NCBI RefSeq assembly: GCF_026626635.1
Contig: NZ_JAPNKA010000001.1
Coordinates: 10,586,501 to 10,650,500 of the forward strand
Length of the DNA stretch: 64,000 nt
Reading direction: 5' to 3'
Origin: Archangium lansingense
GTDB lineage: Bacteria; Myxococcota; Myxococcia; Myxococcales; Myxococcaceae
The position numbers were made by a program, and so were the translations under genes. Under the pieces are notes generated by a model. That model saw only the letters and a list, made by a program, of their open reading frames with translations, had not been told where the DNA came from and ran no database searches. Position 1 is the first letter of the stretch, and each line of letters begins with the position of its first letter. This document shows, piece by piece, positions 22,836 through 31,520 of this stretch.

Positions 22836-24323
22836 GTGGCTTCCCGCTCGACCCGGAGTGCGACCCCCACCTCGCCGTCCCGTGTGCGCCTGGTTGGCCT
22901 GCTCGCCGGGCCGCTTGCCGCCGCCGCGATCCTGCTCGTTCCCTCGGGGCTCCACGCCGTGCCCGGCATGGGCTACCGCCCCGCCGCCGCCGCAGCCGTC
23001 GCCGCATGGATGGCCCTCTGGTGGTTCACCGAGGCCGTCCCCATGGCCTGGACCGCCCTCCTCCCCCTCGTCCTCTTTCCCGCGCTGGGCGTCTTCGACA
23101 CCAACGGCCTGCCCGTCTCCCTCGGCCGTACCGCCCTGCCCTACGTGGACCCCTACATCTTCCTCTTCCTCGGAGGGATGGCCCTGGGCGCCGCCCTGGA
23201 GCAGTGGCACCTGCACCGGCGCATCGCCCTGCTCATCATGCGCGCCATCGGCACCGAGCCCCAGCGCCTGCTGCTCGGCATGCTGGTGGCCACTGCCTCC
23301 GTCTCGCTGTGGATCTCCAACACCGCCACCGCCGTAATGATGGTGCCCATCGGCATGGCGCTCATCGCCCAGCTCGAAGCCGGCGAGGGCCGACGGCTGG
23401 AGCACTTCGGCGCCGCGCTCATGCTCAGCGTGGCCTACGGCTCCAACGTGGGCGGCATCGGCACCAAGATCGGCAGTCCCACCAATTCCGTCTTCGCGGG
23501 CGTGGCCTCGCGGCGGCTGGGCACGGACGTGGGCTTCCTCGAGTACATGGCGGCGGCCCTGCCCTTCGTCATCCTCTTTCTGCCAATTGCCTGGTGGGTG
23601 CTGTGGCGCAAGGGCCGCAAGGACGCGCTCGGCCCCGGCAAGGGCGTGGACGTCATCCAGCGGGAACTGGCCGCGCTCGGGCCTCTCTCCGGGGGCGAGA
23701 AAGTAGTGGGCACCGTCTTCCTCGTGGCCGCGGTGCTGTGGATAGGCGGGGACTTCCTGCGGCCCATGCTGGCGACATGGGTCGCCTCGGCCTTCGGGGG
23801 CTTCAAGCTGCTCGGCAAGCACTACGAGGCGGGTGTGGCGCTGCTCGCCGCCGGGGCCCTGGTGCTGCTGGGCCGGCTGTCGCGCGAGGCCCTCACCCGG
23901 GTACCCTGGGACACTCTGCTGCTCCTGGGAGGTGGTTTTGCGCTCGCCGCCGGCATCGAGGGCAGCGGCCTGTCCACCTACATGGCCACGCGCCTGGAGG
24001 GACTGGAGTCGCTGGGGGCCGCCGCGCAGTACGGCGCCGTGGCCCTGTCCACCGTGCTGCTGTCCGCCGTGGCCTCCAACACCGCCACCGTGAACGTGAT
24101 GCTCAACGTGCTGCCCGGCTCGCTGCCCCTGCTCGCCGTGAGCACTTTCGCCGCGTCGTGCGACTTCGCCCTGCCCGCGGGCACTCCGCCCAACGCCATC
24201 GTCTTCGGCAGCGGCTACGTGCGCCTGCCCACGATGATGAAGGCGGGGGTCGCGCTGGACCTGATGGCCTCCGCGCTCCTCACCGTCTACGGGCTCGTCT
24301 GGGTGCGCTTCGTGCTCGGCTGA
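22836..24323 (+). CDS. SLC13/DASS-family anion transporter (intact copy 3)
   Basis: This 495-aa protein has about a dozen membrane segments and would import di-/tricarboxylates, sulfate or phosphate with Na+. The two family Ser-Asn-Thr motifs are present in WISNTATAVMM and VASNTATVNVM, and the intact substrate loop reads GGIGTKIGSPTNSVF. The re-entrant half near the C terminus includes FALPAGTPPNAIVFGSGYV. The GTG start at 22836 matches the start of the other two copies. The substrate cannot be told from sequence. It is followed by a convergent gene 18 bp away. Confidence 0.88.
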   Translation: MASRSTRSATPTSPSRVRLVGLLAGPLAAAAILLVPSGLHAVPGMGYRPAAAAAVAAWMALWWFTEAVPMAWTALLPLVLFPALGVFDTNGLPVSLGRTALPYVDPYIFLFLGGMALGAALEQWHLHRRIALLIMRAIGTEPQRLLLGMLVATASVSLWISNTATAVMMVPIGMALIAQLEAGEGRRLEHFGAALMLSVAYGSNVGGIGTKIGSPTNSVFAGVASRRLGTDVGFLEYMAAALPFVILFLPIAWWVLWRKGRKDALGPGKGVDVIQRELAALGPLSGGEKVVGTVFLVAAVLWIGGDFLRPMLATWVASAFGGFKLLGKHYEAGVALLAAGALVLLGRLSREALTRVPWDTLLLLGGGFALAAGIEGSGLSTYMATRLEGLESLGAAAQYGAVALSTVLLSAVASNTATVNVMLNVLPGSLPLLAVSTFAASCDFALPAGTPPNAIVFGSGYVRLPTMMKAGVALDLMASALLTVYGLVWVRFVLG

Positions 24324-24341
24324 GCACGGCCGCACGGGGGA

Positions 24342-24890
24342 CTACTGGTTGTTGTCCTCGCCCGCCAGGTAGCTGAGGATGACCTCGTCCAAGCTCTTCT
24401 CGGAGATGAGGTCCTCGCCGAAGAGCGTCTCCACGCCCACCTCGTTGATCTTCGGCGCCACCTTCAAGGCACGCGCCGCGGCGATCTCCGGAGGCACATA
24501 GGCGGCTGGCGCCGCGATCGGGGGAGCCTTGGCGGCCGGGGCGGCCTGCCGCGCATGGGCGGTGTCCTCGGCCGAGCCGAGCTGGCCCGGCTGGTAGTGG
24601 CGCACGCCCGAGATGTCGAAGCCGTCGTACACCCCGTTGATGAGGTTGCGCAGCATCTCCTTGTGCTGCTCCTCCATCAACTCACGGACGACCTCGCCCA
24701 GGTTCTCGGCGTTGAGGATGTCCGCATACGACGTCTTCTTGGACGCGAGGATGTTACCGCCCACGAACAGGTGGGTGATGATGTGGGGGTTGTTGACGCC
24801 CGAGTCCTCGGTCTGGACGTGGTAGACCTTCCCCTTGTACTTGATGTTGTGGTTGAAGCCAGTGACGGCTTTTTCGAAGGTTTTCGCCAT
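24342..24890 (-). CDS. Conserved hypothetical protein, unknown function
   Basis: This 182-aa protein is not recognised as a named family, although its N-terminal block (FNHNIKYKGKVYHVQTED, ITHLFVGGNILASKKTSY) looks highly conserved and compact. A Pro/Ala linker at about 115-140 leads to a C-terminal helix ending ILSYLAGEDNNQ, which may be a docking tail. The start at 24890 is chosen because upstream residues lose the conserved pattern. It is divergent from carF with a 209-bp gap. Confidence 0.7.
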   Translation of the reverse strand: MAKTFEKAVTGFNHNIKYKGKVYHVQTEDSGVNNPHIITHLFVGGNILASKKTSYADILNAENLGEVVRELMEEQHKEMLRNLINGVYDGFDISGVRHYQPGQLGSAEDTAHARQAAPAAKAPPIAAPAAYVPPEIAAARALKVAPKINEVGVETLFGEDLISEKSLDEVILSYLAGEDNNQ

Positions 24891-25099
24891 GCCCGAGGCT
24901 GCGGAACGTACCAGCGGCTCCCAGGGGACACAAGGAACGCGTCGGCCTGGCTCGGACGGATGCCTGGTGGCCTCCCAACTGGAAGGCCGGGCACCTGGAC
25001 CGTTCACCAGATGACTTCGTCGGAGATCCGACTGCGGGTAGAGTCCTCCTGGACGTGGGCGCGGGCTCTGCCGGAACCCACCCGAGCACGACGGGACTC

Positions 25100-25954
25100 A
25101 TGACGATGAAGAACGATCTCAAGAACCACCTGCGTCAGCAGGACGCCACGGCTCTGGCCCAGGGCTACTCGCCCGCCATCCGCGCCATGGAGATCGCCAG
25201 CATCGTCACCTTCGTGGGCCTGGAGTCCGCCCTCGTCTGGCGGCTGTGGAACGGCCCCCACACCGGCCCCTGGCTCGTTCTCAGCGCCCTGCTGCTGGGC
25301 TACCTGGCGGCCGACTTCGTCTCCGGCTTCGTCCACTGGATGGGCGACACCTGGGGCTCCACCGACATGCCCGTGCTCGGCAAGGCCTTCATCCGGCCCT
25401 TCCGCGAGCACCACGTCGACGAGAAGGCCATCACCCGCCATGACTTCGTGGAGACCAACGGCAACAACTGCCTCGTCTCCATCCCCGTGGCCATCCTCGC
25501 CGTCCTCCTCCCCCACTCCAGCACCGGCCAGGTGTTCGTCTCCGCCTTCCTCGGGGCGATGATCTTCTGGGTGATGGCCACCAACCAGTTCCACAAGTGG
25601 TCCCACATGGATCAGCCCCCCGCGCTCATCGGATTCCTCCAGCGCGTGCACCTGATCCTCCCCCCGGAACACCACCGCATCCACCACACCGCGCCCTTCA
25701 ACAAGTACTACTGCATCACCGTGGGCTGGATGAATAAGCCGCTCATGATGATCGCCTTCTTCCCCACCCTCGAGCGCCTCATCACGCGGGTGACCGGCCT
25801 GATTCCCCGTAAGGACGACATCGGTACCGAGGCCGCCCTGGAGCTCTTCGAGGCCACCTCCACCGCCACTCCTCCCGTCGTTCAGGCCGCCAAGGAGCTG
25901 CTCGAGGCCTCCCCGGATGAGAATCGGCCGGTGTCCCCCGCGCGGCCTTCCTGA
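25100..25954 (+). CDS. carF: CarF plasmanylethanolamine desaturase
   Basis: This 284-aa membrane protein is the bacterial homologue of human PEDS1/TMEM189. It introduces the vinyl-ether bond that makes plasmalogens, and in Myxococcus it is required for singlet-oxygen and light-induced carotenoid synthesis. Metal-binding His clusters are complete: H79 (FVHWMGDTWG), H104/H105 (REHHVDEKAITRHDF, with H114), H165 and H169 (NQFHKWSH), and H191-H196 (PEHHRIHH). Membrane segments lie at about 32-50, 58-78, 125-140 and 148-160. ATG 25100 is chosen at the conserved start; ATG 25106 is also possible. Confidence 0.9.
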   Translation: MTMKNDLKNHLRQQDATALAQGYSPAIRAMEIASIVTFVGLESALVWRLWNGPHTGPWLVLSALLLGYLAADFVSGFVHWMGDTWGSTDMPVLGKAFIRPFREHHVDEKAITRHDFVETNGNNCLVSIPVAILAVLLPHSSTGQVFVSAFLGAMIFWVMATNQFHKWSHMDQPPALIGFLQRVHLILPPEHHRIHHTAPFNKYYCITVGWMNKPLMMIAFFPTLERLITRVTGLIPRKDDIGTEAALELFEATSTATPPVVQAAKELLEASPDENRPVSPARPS

Positions 25955-25989
25955 CCCGCGGGGCCCTGGGTCCGAACCCGGGGCCTCTA

Positions 25990-26035
25990 TACCCTCACCC
26001 CGTCCCTCTCCCAGGGGGAGAGGGGATGTTGGGGT
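25990..26035. repeat. REP-like palindromic element, copy 2
   Basis: The left part (ACCCTCACCCCGTCCCTC) and right part (GGGGATGTTGGGG) are identical to the element at 13865-13910. The internal palindrome is CCCTCTCCC (26004-26012) with GGGAGAGGG (26016-26024), the same stem as at 7837-7857. It lies between the convergent carF and murI genes. Confidence 0.6.
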
Positions 26036-26854
26036 TCAGAAGGACAGGTCCACCTGCTCCGCGGAGTGGATGGGCCGCCCCAGGAACCGCGCCCCCACCT
26101 CCACGAACCGCTCCGGCACGTCCGTCACGAAGTAGTGGTGCGTCGGAGCATCACCCGCCGCCGCCAGCAGCTGCTTCTCCTCCAGCAGCGCCCCCACCAC
26201 CTCCGCCGTGGCTTCCGCCGAGTCCACCAGCGACACCTGTGGCCCCACGGCCTCGGCGATGACCTCCTTGAGCAGCGGGTAGTGGGTGCAGCCCAGTACC
26301 AGCGTGTCCACCCCGCTCCGGGCGAAGTCCGCCAGGTACTCGCGGGCCACCAGCCGCGGTACGTCTCCTCCCAGCCACCCCTCCTCCGCCAACGGCACGA
26401 AAAGAGGGCAGGCCCTCGCCTTCACCTTCACCCCCTCGGAGCCCGCCGCCGCCTCCAATTCCCTCTGGTAGGCCCCTGAGCGGATGGTGCCCGGCGTCCC
26501 AATGACGCCCACTCCCCCACCCCGCGTGCGCCTCAGCGCCGCCCTCGCCCCGGGTGCAATCACCCCCACCACCGGCACCGGCAGCGCCGCCGACAGCGCC
26601 GGCAACGCCACCGCCGACGCCGTGTTGCACGCCACCACCAGCAGCTTGATGCCCCGCTCCAGCAGGAACTCCGCGTTCTTCAGCGAGTAGCGCGTCACCA
26701 CCTCGCCGGACTTCGTGCCGTAGGGCACCCGCGCGGTGTCACCCAGGTAGAGCGTGCTCTCGTGGGGAAGGTGGGACATCAGCGCCTTGAGGACCGTGAG
26801 CCCTCCGACACCCGAATCGAAAACCCCAATGGGACTGTGGCTGGCTTGCCGCAT
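26036..26854 (-). CDS. murI: Glutamate racemase
   Basis: This 272-aa enzyme supplies D-glutamate for peptidoglycan. The acid/base cysteines are Cys76 (VVACNTAS) and Cys189 (LGCTHYPLL); the N-terminal signature IGVFDSGVGGLTVL and GDTARVPYG are intact. ATG 26854 is selected because the family starts just before this signature; an extension to 26905 is less likely. It is convergent with carF. Confidence 0.93.
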   Translation of the reverse strand: MRQASHSPIGVFDSGVGGLTVLKALMSHLPHESTLYLGDTARVPYGTKSGEVVTRYSLKNAEFLLERGIKLLVVACNTASAVALPALSAALPVPVVGVIAPGARAALRRTRGGGVGVIGTPGTIRSGAYQRELEAAAGSEGVKVKARACPLFVPLAEEGWLGGDVPRLVAREYLADFARSGVDTLVLGCTHYPLLKEVIAEAVGPQVSLVDSAEATAEVVGALLEEKQLLAAAGDAPTHHYFVTDVPERFVEVGARFLGRPIHSAEQVDLSF

Positions 26855-26965
26855 ACCCGGGCTCCCTATCACGTTTGATGCCAACGCCCATCCGCCCGCC
26901 CGCAAAGCAAGAAGGGACGAGGCGGATGCCCCGGCCCTCCGGTCAGCAGTCAGGCGGACTGTCGG

Positions 26966-28021
26966 CTAGTACTGACGGACGAGGTCCACGGTGTGGGAGT
27001 TATCCGCGGTCGTCTTCTGCCGGAAGGCCTCCACCGTCAGCACATCCGGGAGGACCTCGTTGCTGTAGGCGATGGTCGAGCCCTTCATCGCGCGGATGTG
27101 CACCTCGTACTGTCCCGGCTTCAGGTACTGGTAGAGAATGGGCGCGCCCGTGCAGGCCTGAGGGTCCCCGTCCGGGTAGAGGAACTCACCGGTGGTCCGG
27201 TCCTTCAGGTTGATGAGCATCCCCGTGACACCCGCCTCGGAGCAGGTCTTGCGCGTGTTGCCGTCCCACAGCTCCCAGCGCACCGACAGGCCACCCACCG
27301 CGAAGAACCGGAACGTCTCGGACCGGGGGCTACCCGCGCTCGTCACGAACGTGCCCTGAGAGGTGTACAGCGGCATGTCACTCCGGCCCCCCAGATCCCG
27401 GCCATAGGCGATGAGGTAGATGCCGTGCGACCCATCCTGCAGCCAGGGCGTCTCCACGCCACCGTTGGTCATGCCGTCCGCGCAGTTCAGGGTGACCCAC
27501 TCGCCGCCGTCGATCTGCGCCTTGACGTAGTCCACGCCGGCCTGCCCGCAGGACGGGTTCTGGCTGGTGGTGGTGGGGGGGAAGGCCCAGCCCACCAGCG
27601 CGTAGGACATCCCGTCGGGCGTGAGGTCGACGTTCACCCGCACGTCCCCGTTCACGGTGAAGGTGCCGCTACCCTCGTACAGGGTCTCGTTGGAGTAGCT
27701 GATGGCCTGGATGTTGTAGCTGTAGGTGGCGGGCGCGAAGTCGTGCAGGACGATGCCGTCCACTCCGGCGGTGTTGCAGGCGTAGACGCCACCGTTGTGG
27801 AGCGTCTCTCCGGGGATGGTGATCTTGATGCTCTTCACGTCCGGCTCGTCCGCGCACCGGCCGTTGGCGAACGTCCACAGGAACGTGACATCACCGGGGT
27901 AGGTGGGGGCGGGCGTGTTGCAGCACGGACCCCCATCGTCGTCGTCGTCGTGGTCGACGATGATGCAGCCCGTGGTGGAGGTGAGGCAGAGGAGGAATGC
28001 GGCGAGGATTCTGGCGTTCAT
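26966..28021 (-). CDS. Lipoprotein with three related domains
   Basis: This 351-aa protein has a signal peptide with lipobox STTGC, then an Asp tract (DHDDDDDGG). The remainder reads as three repeats of about 100 residues. Each begins with a Trp-containing strand and a Cys (WTFANGRCADEPDVKSIKI; VGWAFPPTTTSQNPSCGQAG; WELWDGNTRKTCSEAGV) and continues to a YSNE- or LYTS-type strand. Most repeats carry a second Cys (VYACNTAG, LNCADG, PQACTGA), suggesting a disulfide. The fold is probably beta-sandwich-like. No function is known. It is divergent from tolQ. Confidence 0.75.
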   Translation of the reverse strand: MNARILAAFLLCLTSTTGCIIVDHDDDDDGGPCCNTPAPTYPGDVTFLWTFANGRCADEPDVKSIKITIPGETLHNGGVYACNTAGVDGIVLHDFAPATYSYNIQAISYSNETLYEGSGTFTVNGDVRVNVDLTPDGMSYALVGWAFPPTTTSQNPSCGQAGVDYVKAQIDGGEWVTLNCADGMTNGGVETPWLQDGSHGIYLIAYGRDLGGRSDMPLYTSQGTFVTSAGSPRSETFRFFAVGGLSVRWELWDGNTRKTCSEAGVTGMLINLKDRTTGEFLYPDGDPQACTGAPILYQYLKPGQYEVHIRAMKGSTIAYSNEVLPDVLTVEAFRQKTTADNSHTVDLVRQY

Positions 28022-28161
28022 GGGGCGCCCTCGATTCTGGATCGACGGAGGTCGGGAACGGGCATGCGGCCCGTCACACAACCCCTCGGACGCCCCCTCC
28101 GGGAATTTATTCAAAGCCCGGCAACAGCAACCTGCCAGCCCACCCCTCCCCTGGGGTTTGT

Positions 28162-28190
28162 TTGACCACCCCCCACCCGGATGCTACGGC
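28162..28190 (+). promoter_or_regulatory. Candidate promoter of the tol operon
   Basis: TTGACC (28162-28167) and TACGGC (28185-28190) are spaced 17 bp apart, with a predicted start near 28197. This favours the internal ATG at 28236 for tolQ over the ATG at 28200. The -10 is weak. Confidence 0.35.
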
Positions 28191-28235
28191 CTGACCCCCA
28201 TGATGCTGCCCCATCTTCCCCTGGCGCTCGGCGCC

Positions 28236-28910
28236 ATGAACTACCTGCAGATCCTCCGTGACGCCTCCTTCCTGGAGCTGGGCGTCCTGGGCCTGCTGAT
28301 GGTCGTCTCGGTGGCTTCCTGGGCGCTCATCGCACTCAAACACACCCAGCTGTCGCGCGCCCGGAGCCAGTCCCTCACCTTCCTGGACTCCTTCTGGAAG
28401 GCCTCCCGGCTGGAGACCATCTACCAGGATGCCCAGAAGCTGGACGGCTCGCCGCTGTCCAAGGTGTTCTGCGCCGGCTACGAGGAGCTGAGCAAGCTGG
28501 CCCAGGCCAAGGAAGGCGCCGAAGGGGCCATGTCCGAGCGGCTGGGCGGCATCGAGAACGTGGAGCGAGCGCTCAACCGGGCGTCCACCACCCAGCTCAC
28601 CGAGCTGGAGTCGCGGGTGTCCTTCCTGGGCACGGTGGGCGCGGCCTCGCCCTTCGTGGGGCTGTTCGGCACGGTCATCGGCATCCTCAACGCCTTCAAC
28701 TCGATTGCCGAGCAGGGCAACGCGACGCTGGCCACGGTGGCGGCGCCGGTGGGCAACGCGCTCTTCGCCACGGCGGCCGGCCTGTTCGCGGCCATCCCCG
28801 CGGTGGTGGCCTACAACTCGTTCGTCAGCCGCATCAAGGTGTTCGACACGGAGATGGCCAACTTCTCCGCGGACTTCCTCAACATCATCAAGCGGCACTT
28901 CTTCCGCTAG
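28236..28910 (+). CDS. tolQ: TolQ/ExbB-type proton-channel protein
   Basis: This 224-aa inner-membrane protein has a first membrane segment at about 10-30 (FLELGVLGLLMVVSVASWAL) and the long cytoplasmic loop typical of TolQ. A MotA/ExbB block follows (FLGTVGAASPFVGLFGTVIGI, NALFATAAGLFAAIPAVVAYN). With TolR it uses the proton gradient to drive TolA. ATG 28236 aligns with TolQ proteins; ATG 28200 would add 12 residues. It heads tolQ-tolR-tolA-tolB. Confidence 0.9.
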   Translation: MNYLQILRDASFLELGVLGLLMVVSVASWALIALKHTQLSRARSQSLTFLDSFWKASRLETIYQDAQKLDGSPLSKVFCAGYEELSKLAQAKEGAEGAMSERLGGIENVERALNRASTTQLTELESRVSFLGTVGAASPFVGLFGTVIGILNAFNSIAEQGNATLATVAAPVGNALFATAAGLFAAIPAVVAYNSFVSRIKVFDTEMANFSADFLNIIKRHFFR

Positions 28911-28922
28911 GAGAGACGCGCC

Positions 28923-29387
28923 ATGGGCATGGGCTCCAATCGCGGAAGTGGCCGCGTCACCATGAGCGAGATCAACGTCACGCCCATGGTGGACGTGATG
29001 TTGGTGCTGCTCATCATCTTCATGGTGACGGCGCCCCTCATCCAGCAGGGCGTCAAGGTGAACCTGCCGGAGGCCAAGGCGGCCCCGGTGGAAGCCGCCG
29101 AGAAGAAGCTGGTGCTGTCCATCGACGCCCAGCGGCGCATCTACATCGGCGAGGCCGAGGTCGCGGCGGACGAGCTGGAGAAGAAGCTGGCCAGCAACGC
29201 CAAGGCGCAGGCGGACAAGGAGCTCTACCTGCACGCGGACCGGGACGTGCCGTACGGCGTGGTGGTGGACGTGATGGCCGCCGCCCAGCGCGCTGGCATC
29301 TCCAACGTGGGGATGATCACGGACCCCACCGCCGGGGGTCGGGCGTCCAACAAGGGCAAGAAGGAAACGAAGGAAGCAAGGCGCTAG
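28923..29387 (+). CDS. tolR: TolR/ExbD-type protein
   Basis: This 154-aa protein has one membrane segment (MVDVMLVLLIIFMVTAPLI) with the essential Asp in PMVDVMLVLLIIF, and a periplasmic domain ending MAAAQRAGISNVGMITDP. It works with TolQ as stator and channel. It lies 12 bp after tolQ and 3 bp before the TonB/TolA-like gene. Confidence 0.92.
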   Translation: MGMGSNRGSGRVTMSEINVTPMVDVMLVLLIIFMVTAPLIQQGVKVNLPEAKAAPVEAAEKKLVLSIDAQRRIYIGEAEVAADELEKKLASNAKAQADKELYLHADRDVPYGVVVDVMAAAQRAGISNVGMITDPTAGGRASNKGKKETKEARR

Positions 29388-29390
29388 CCC

Positions 29391-30167
29391 ATGCAACCGG
29401 CCGTGAATCACAGCCTGCTCACTGAGCGGAGCTCCCGCTTTGGGCTCTTCCTCGGGGTGTCCCTGGCGGGGCACGTGCTCATCCTGCTCGCCGTGGGGCT
29501 GTACAACGCCTTCTTCGAGGGCCCCCGGGTGCAGTTGGACCAGAAGCCCATCCGCGCCACCCTGGTACGCCTGGGCAAGCCCCGGGACGAGAAGCTGCTG
29601 CCCCGGAAGGAGCAGCCGCCTCCGCCTCCGCCCAAGAAGGTGGAGGCCCCGCCCACTCCCACGCCCCCTGCGCCCGAGCCGGCCAAGGTGGCCGTGCCCA
29701 TCCCCGGGATGAAGCCGGAGCCCACTCCCGCCCCCGCGCCCCAGAAGGGCGAGACGAAGGGAGAGGACCGGCGCAACAAGCTCTTCGGGGCCTTCGACAA
29801 GCTGTCCAAGAACTCGAAGCCGGAGGAGGAGCTGGACGGCGCCGAGGATGGCGACCCCAACGGCGACTCCGCCACGGCCGAGGGCGAGCGCTACTTCGGC
29901 CTGCTCTCCTCGCAGGTGCGCCGCCACTACAACGTCGCGGACACCATCCCCGACAACGAGCGCCTGTACCTCAAAGCGCAGGTGGCCATGCGCCTCAACC
30001 GCACCGGTGAGGTCATCGAGGCGCGGCTGGCCAAGGCCAGTGGTAATGACCTCTTCGACTCGGCCGTACTGGCCGCGGTGAAGAAGGCGTCTCCCTTCTC
30101 TCCTCCCCCTGACCATCTGCGGGACACGCTGCAGAAGAGCGGCATCGTCCTGGAGTTCAGCCCGTGA
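29391..30167 (+). CDS. TonB/TolA-type energy transducer
   Basis: This 258-aa protein has an N-terminal membrane anchor (FGLFLGVSLAGHVLILLAVGL). A Pro-rich periplasmic spacer (about 70-125) follows, then a charged helical part and a C-terminal TonB-like domain (YLKAQVAMRLNRTGEVIEAR, FDSAVLAAVKKASPFSPPP). By position in the tol operon it takes the place of TolA, linking TolQR to the outer membrane. Its stop overlaps the tolB start by four bases. Confidence 0.85.
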   Translation: MQPAVNHSLLTERSSRFGLFLGVSLAGHVLILLAVGLYNAFFEGPRVQLDQKPIRATLVRLGKPRDEKLLPRKEQPPPPPPKKVEAPPTPTPPAPEPAKVAVPIPGMKPEPTPAPAPQKGETKGEDRRNKLFGAFDKLSKNSKPEEELDGAEDGDPNGDSATAEGERYFGLLSSQVRRHYNVADTIPDNERLYLKAQVAMRLNRTGEVIEARLAKASGNDLFDSAVLAAVKKASPFSPPPDHLRDTLQKSGIVLEFSP

Positions 30168-31450
30168 ACGCGAAAGCCCTTCTCCTCTCGCTCCTCCTGT
30201 TGCCGGTGGCGGCGCTCGCCCAGGCGCCCGTCATCCAGATCTCCGGCGCCAACTTCCGGCCCATGCCCCTGGCCGCCACTGCGCCGCTGGTGCAGGGCGA
30301 GGAGGCCAAGGCGTCCGCCCAGGAGGTGGACAACACGCTGATGTACGACCTGCGCGCCTCCGGCATCTTCCAGGTGCTGGACCGGGCCAGCTTCCTGGCG
30401 GACCCCAAGGAGGGCATGGCGGCGGGCAGCATCAACTTCTCGCGCTGGGCGGACGTGGGCGCCGAGTCACTGGTGAAGTACTCGCTGGCCCAGGAGGGCG
30501 GCGAGCTGAAGGCCGAGGCGCGCGTGTTCAACGTGGGCACCGGCCGCGAGGACTTCAAGACGGCCCAGAGCGCCCCCGCCGCGGACGCGGGCCAGGTGGC
30601 CCACAAGCTCGCCGACGCCATCTACCGCCACTTCACCCGCGAGCCGAGCCCCTTCCTCTCGCGCATCACCTACGTGCGCAAGACGGGCAACAACCGCGAC
30701 GTGTGGGTGGCCGACTGGGACGGCCGCAACGCGAAGCAGGTGACCCGCGGAGGCATCAACCTGCTGCCCTCGCTCGGGCCGGATGGAACGGTGGGCTACA
30801 CCTCGTACCAGCAGGGCGAGCCGGACATCTACATCCGCCGGCCCGACGGCAACACGACGCGGGTCAAGACGTCCGAGGGGCAGATGGCCACCGGCATCGC
30901 CTTCTCGCCGGATGGCAAGCGCATCGCGTACTCGCTCGCCACGGGCGAGAGCACCCAAATCTGGGTGGCCGAGGCGGATGGCGACAAGCCCAAGCAGCTC
31001 ACCGACACGCGCTTCGGCATCAACACCAGCCCCTCGTGGTCGCCGGACGGCAAGCGCATCGCCTTCGTGTCCAACCGGGGCGGCTCGCCGCAGGTGTACG
31101 TGATGAATGCGGACGGCTCGGGCGTGCGCCGACTCACCTTCCAGGGCAACTACAACCAGACGCCGGACTGGTCCCCGCGGGGAGACCTCATCGCCTTCAC
31201 CGCGCGCGACGAGCGCAACGCGTTCGATCTCTTCACCGTCAACGTGGACAGCGGCAAGGTGACACGCCTCACGCAGGACCAGGCGAACAACGAGGAGCCC
31301 TCCTTCTCGCCCAACGGCCGCCTCATCCTCTTCACCTCCACGCGCACCGGCTCGCCGCAGCTCTTCGTGATGACGGCCGACGGCAACAACCAGGTCCAGC
31401 TGCCGGCGCAGGACAAGGCCGCGCTGCTCACGCCCGACTGGGGCCGCTGA
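30164..31450 (+). CDS. tolB: Tol-Pal system beta-propeller TolB
   Basis: This 428-aa periplasmic protein has a signal peptide (LLLSLLLLPVAALAQ), an N-terminal domain (about 25-160) and a six-bladed propeller. Repeated blade motifs are FSPDGKRIAYS, WSPDGKRIAFVSNRGGSPQ, WSPRGDLIAFTARD and FSPNGRLILFTSTRTGSPQ. It binds Pal and TolA in other bacteria. The GTG start overlaps the preceding stop. No pal or cpoB gene follows. Confidence 0.93.
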   Translation: MNAKALLLSLLLLPVAALAQAPVIQISGANFRPMPLAATAPLVQGEEAKASAQEVDNTLMYDLRASGIFQVLDRASFLADPKEGMAAGSINFSRWADVGAESLVKYSLAQEGGELKAEARVFNVGTGREDFKTAQSAPAADAGQVAHKLADAIYRHFTREPSPFLSRITYVRKTGNNRDVWVADWDGRNAKQVTRGGINLLPSLGPDGTVGYTSYQQGEPDIYIRRPDGNTTRVKTSEGQMATGIAFSPDGKRIAYSLATGESTQIWVAEADGDKPKQLTDTRFGINTSPSWSPDGKRIAFVSNRGGSPQVYVMNADGSGVRRLTFQGNYNQTPDWSPRGDLIAFTARDERNAFDLFTVNVDSGKVTRLTQDQANNEEPSFSPNGRLILFTSTRTGSPQLFVMTADGNNQVQLPAQDKAALLTPDWGR

Positions 31451-31497
31451 GCCCCCTTCCCCGCCCTCTGCGAATGGGCGGGGGTACCCCATACAGG

Positions 31498-31520
31498 GCG
31501 CACTTCCAGGAGAAGTGCGC
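31498..31520 (+). terminator. Terminator-like hairpin after tolB
   Basis: GCGCACTTC (31498-31506) pairs perfectly with GAAGTGCGC (31512-31520) across a 5-nt loop, 48 bp after tolB. There is no T-run. The rest of 31451-31749 holds no gene I can support. Confidence 0.5.

Noticed and set aside
28107..30116. A 669-codon minus-strand frame over tolQ-tolR-tolA
   Set aside because: It is antisense to three recognisable tol genes and has no recognisable domains.
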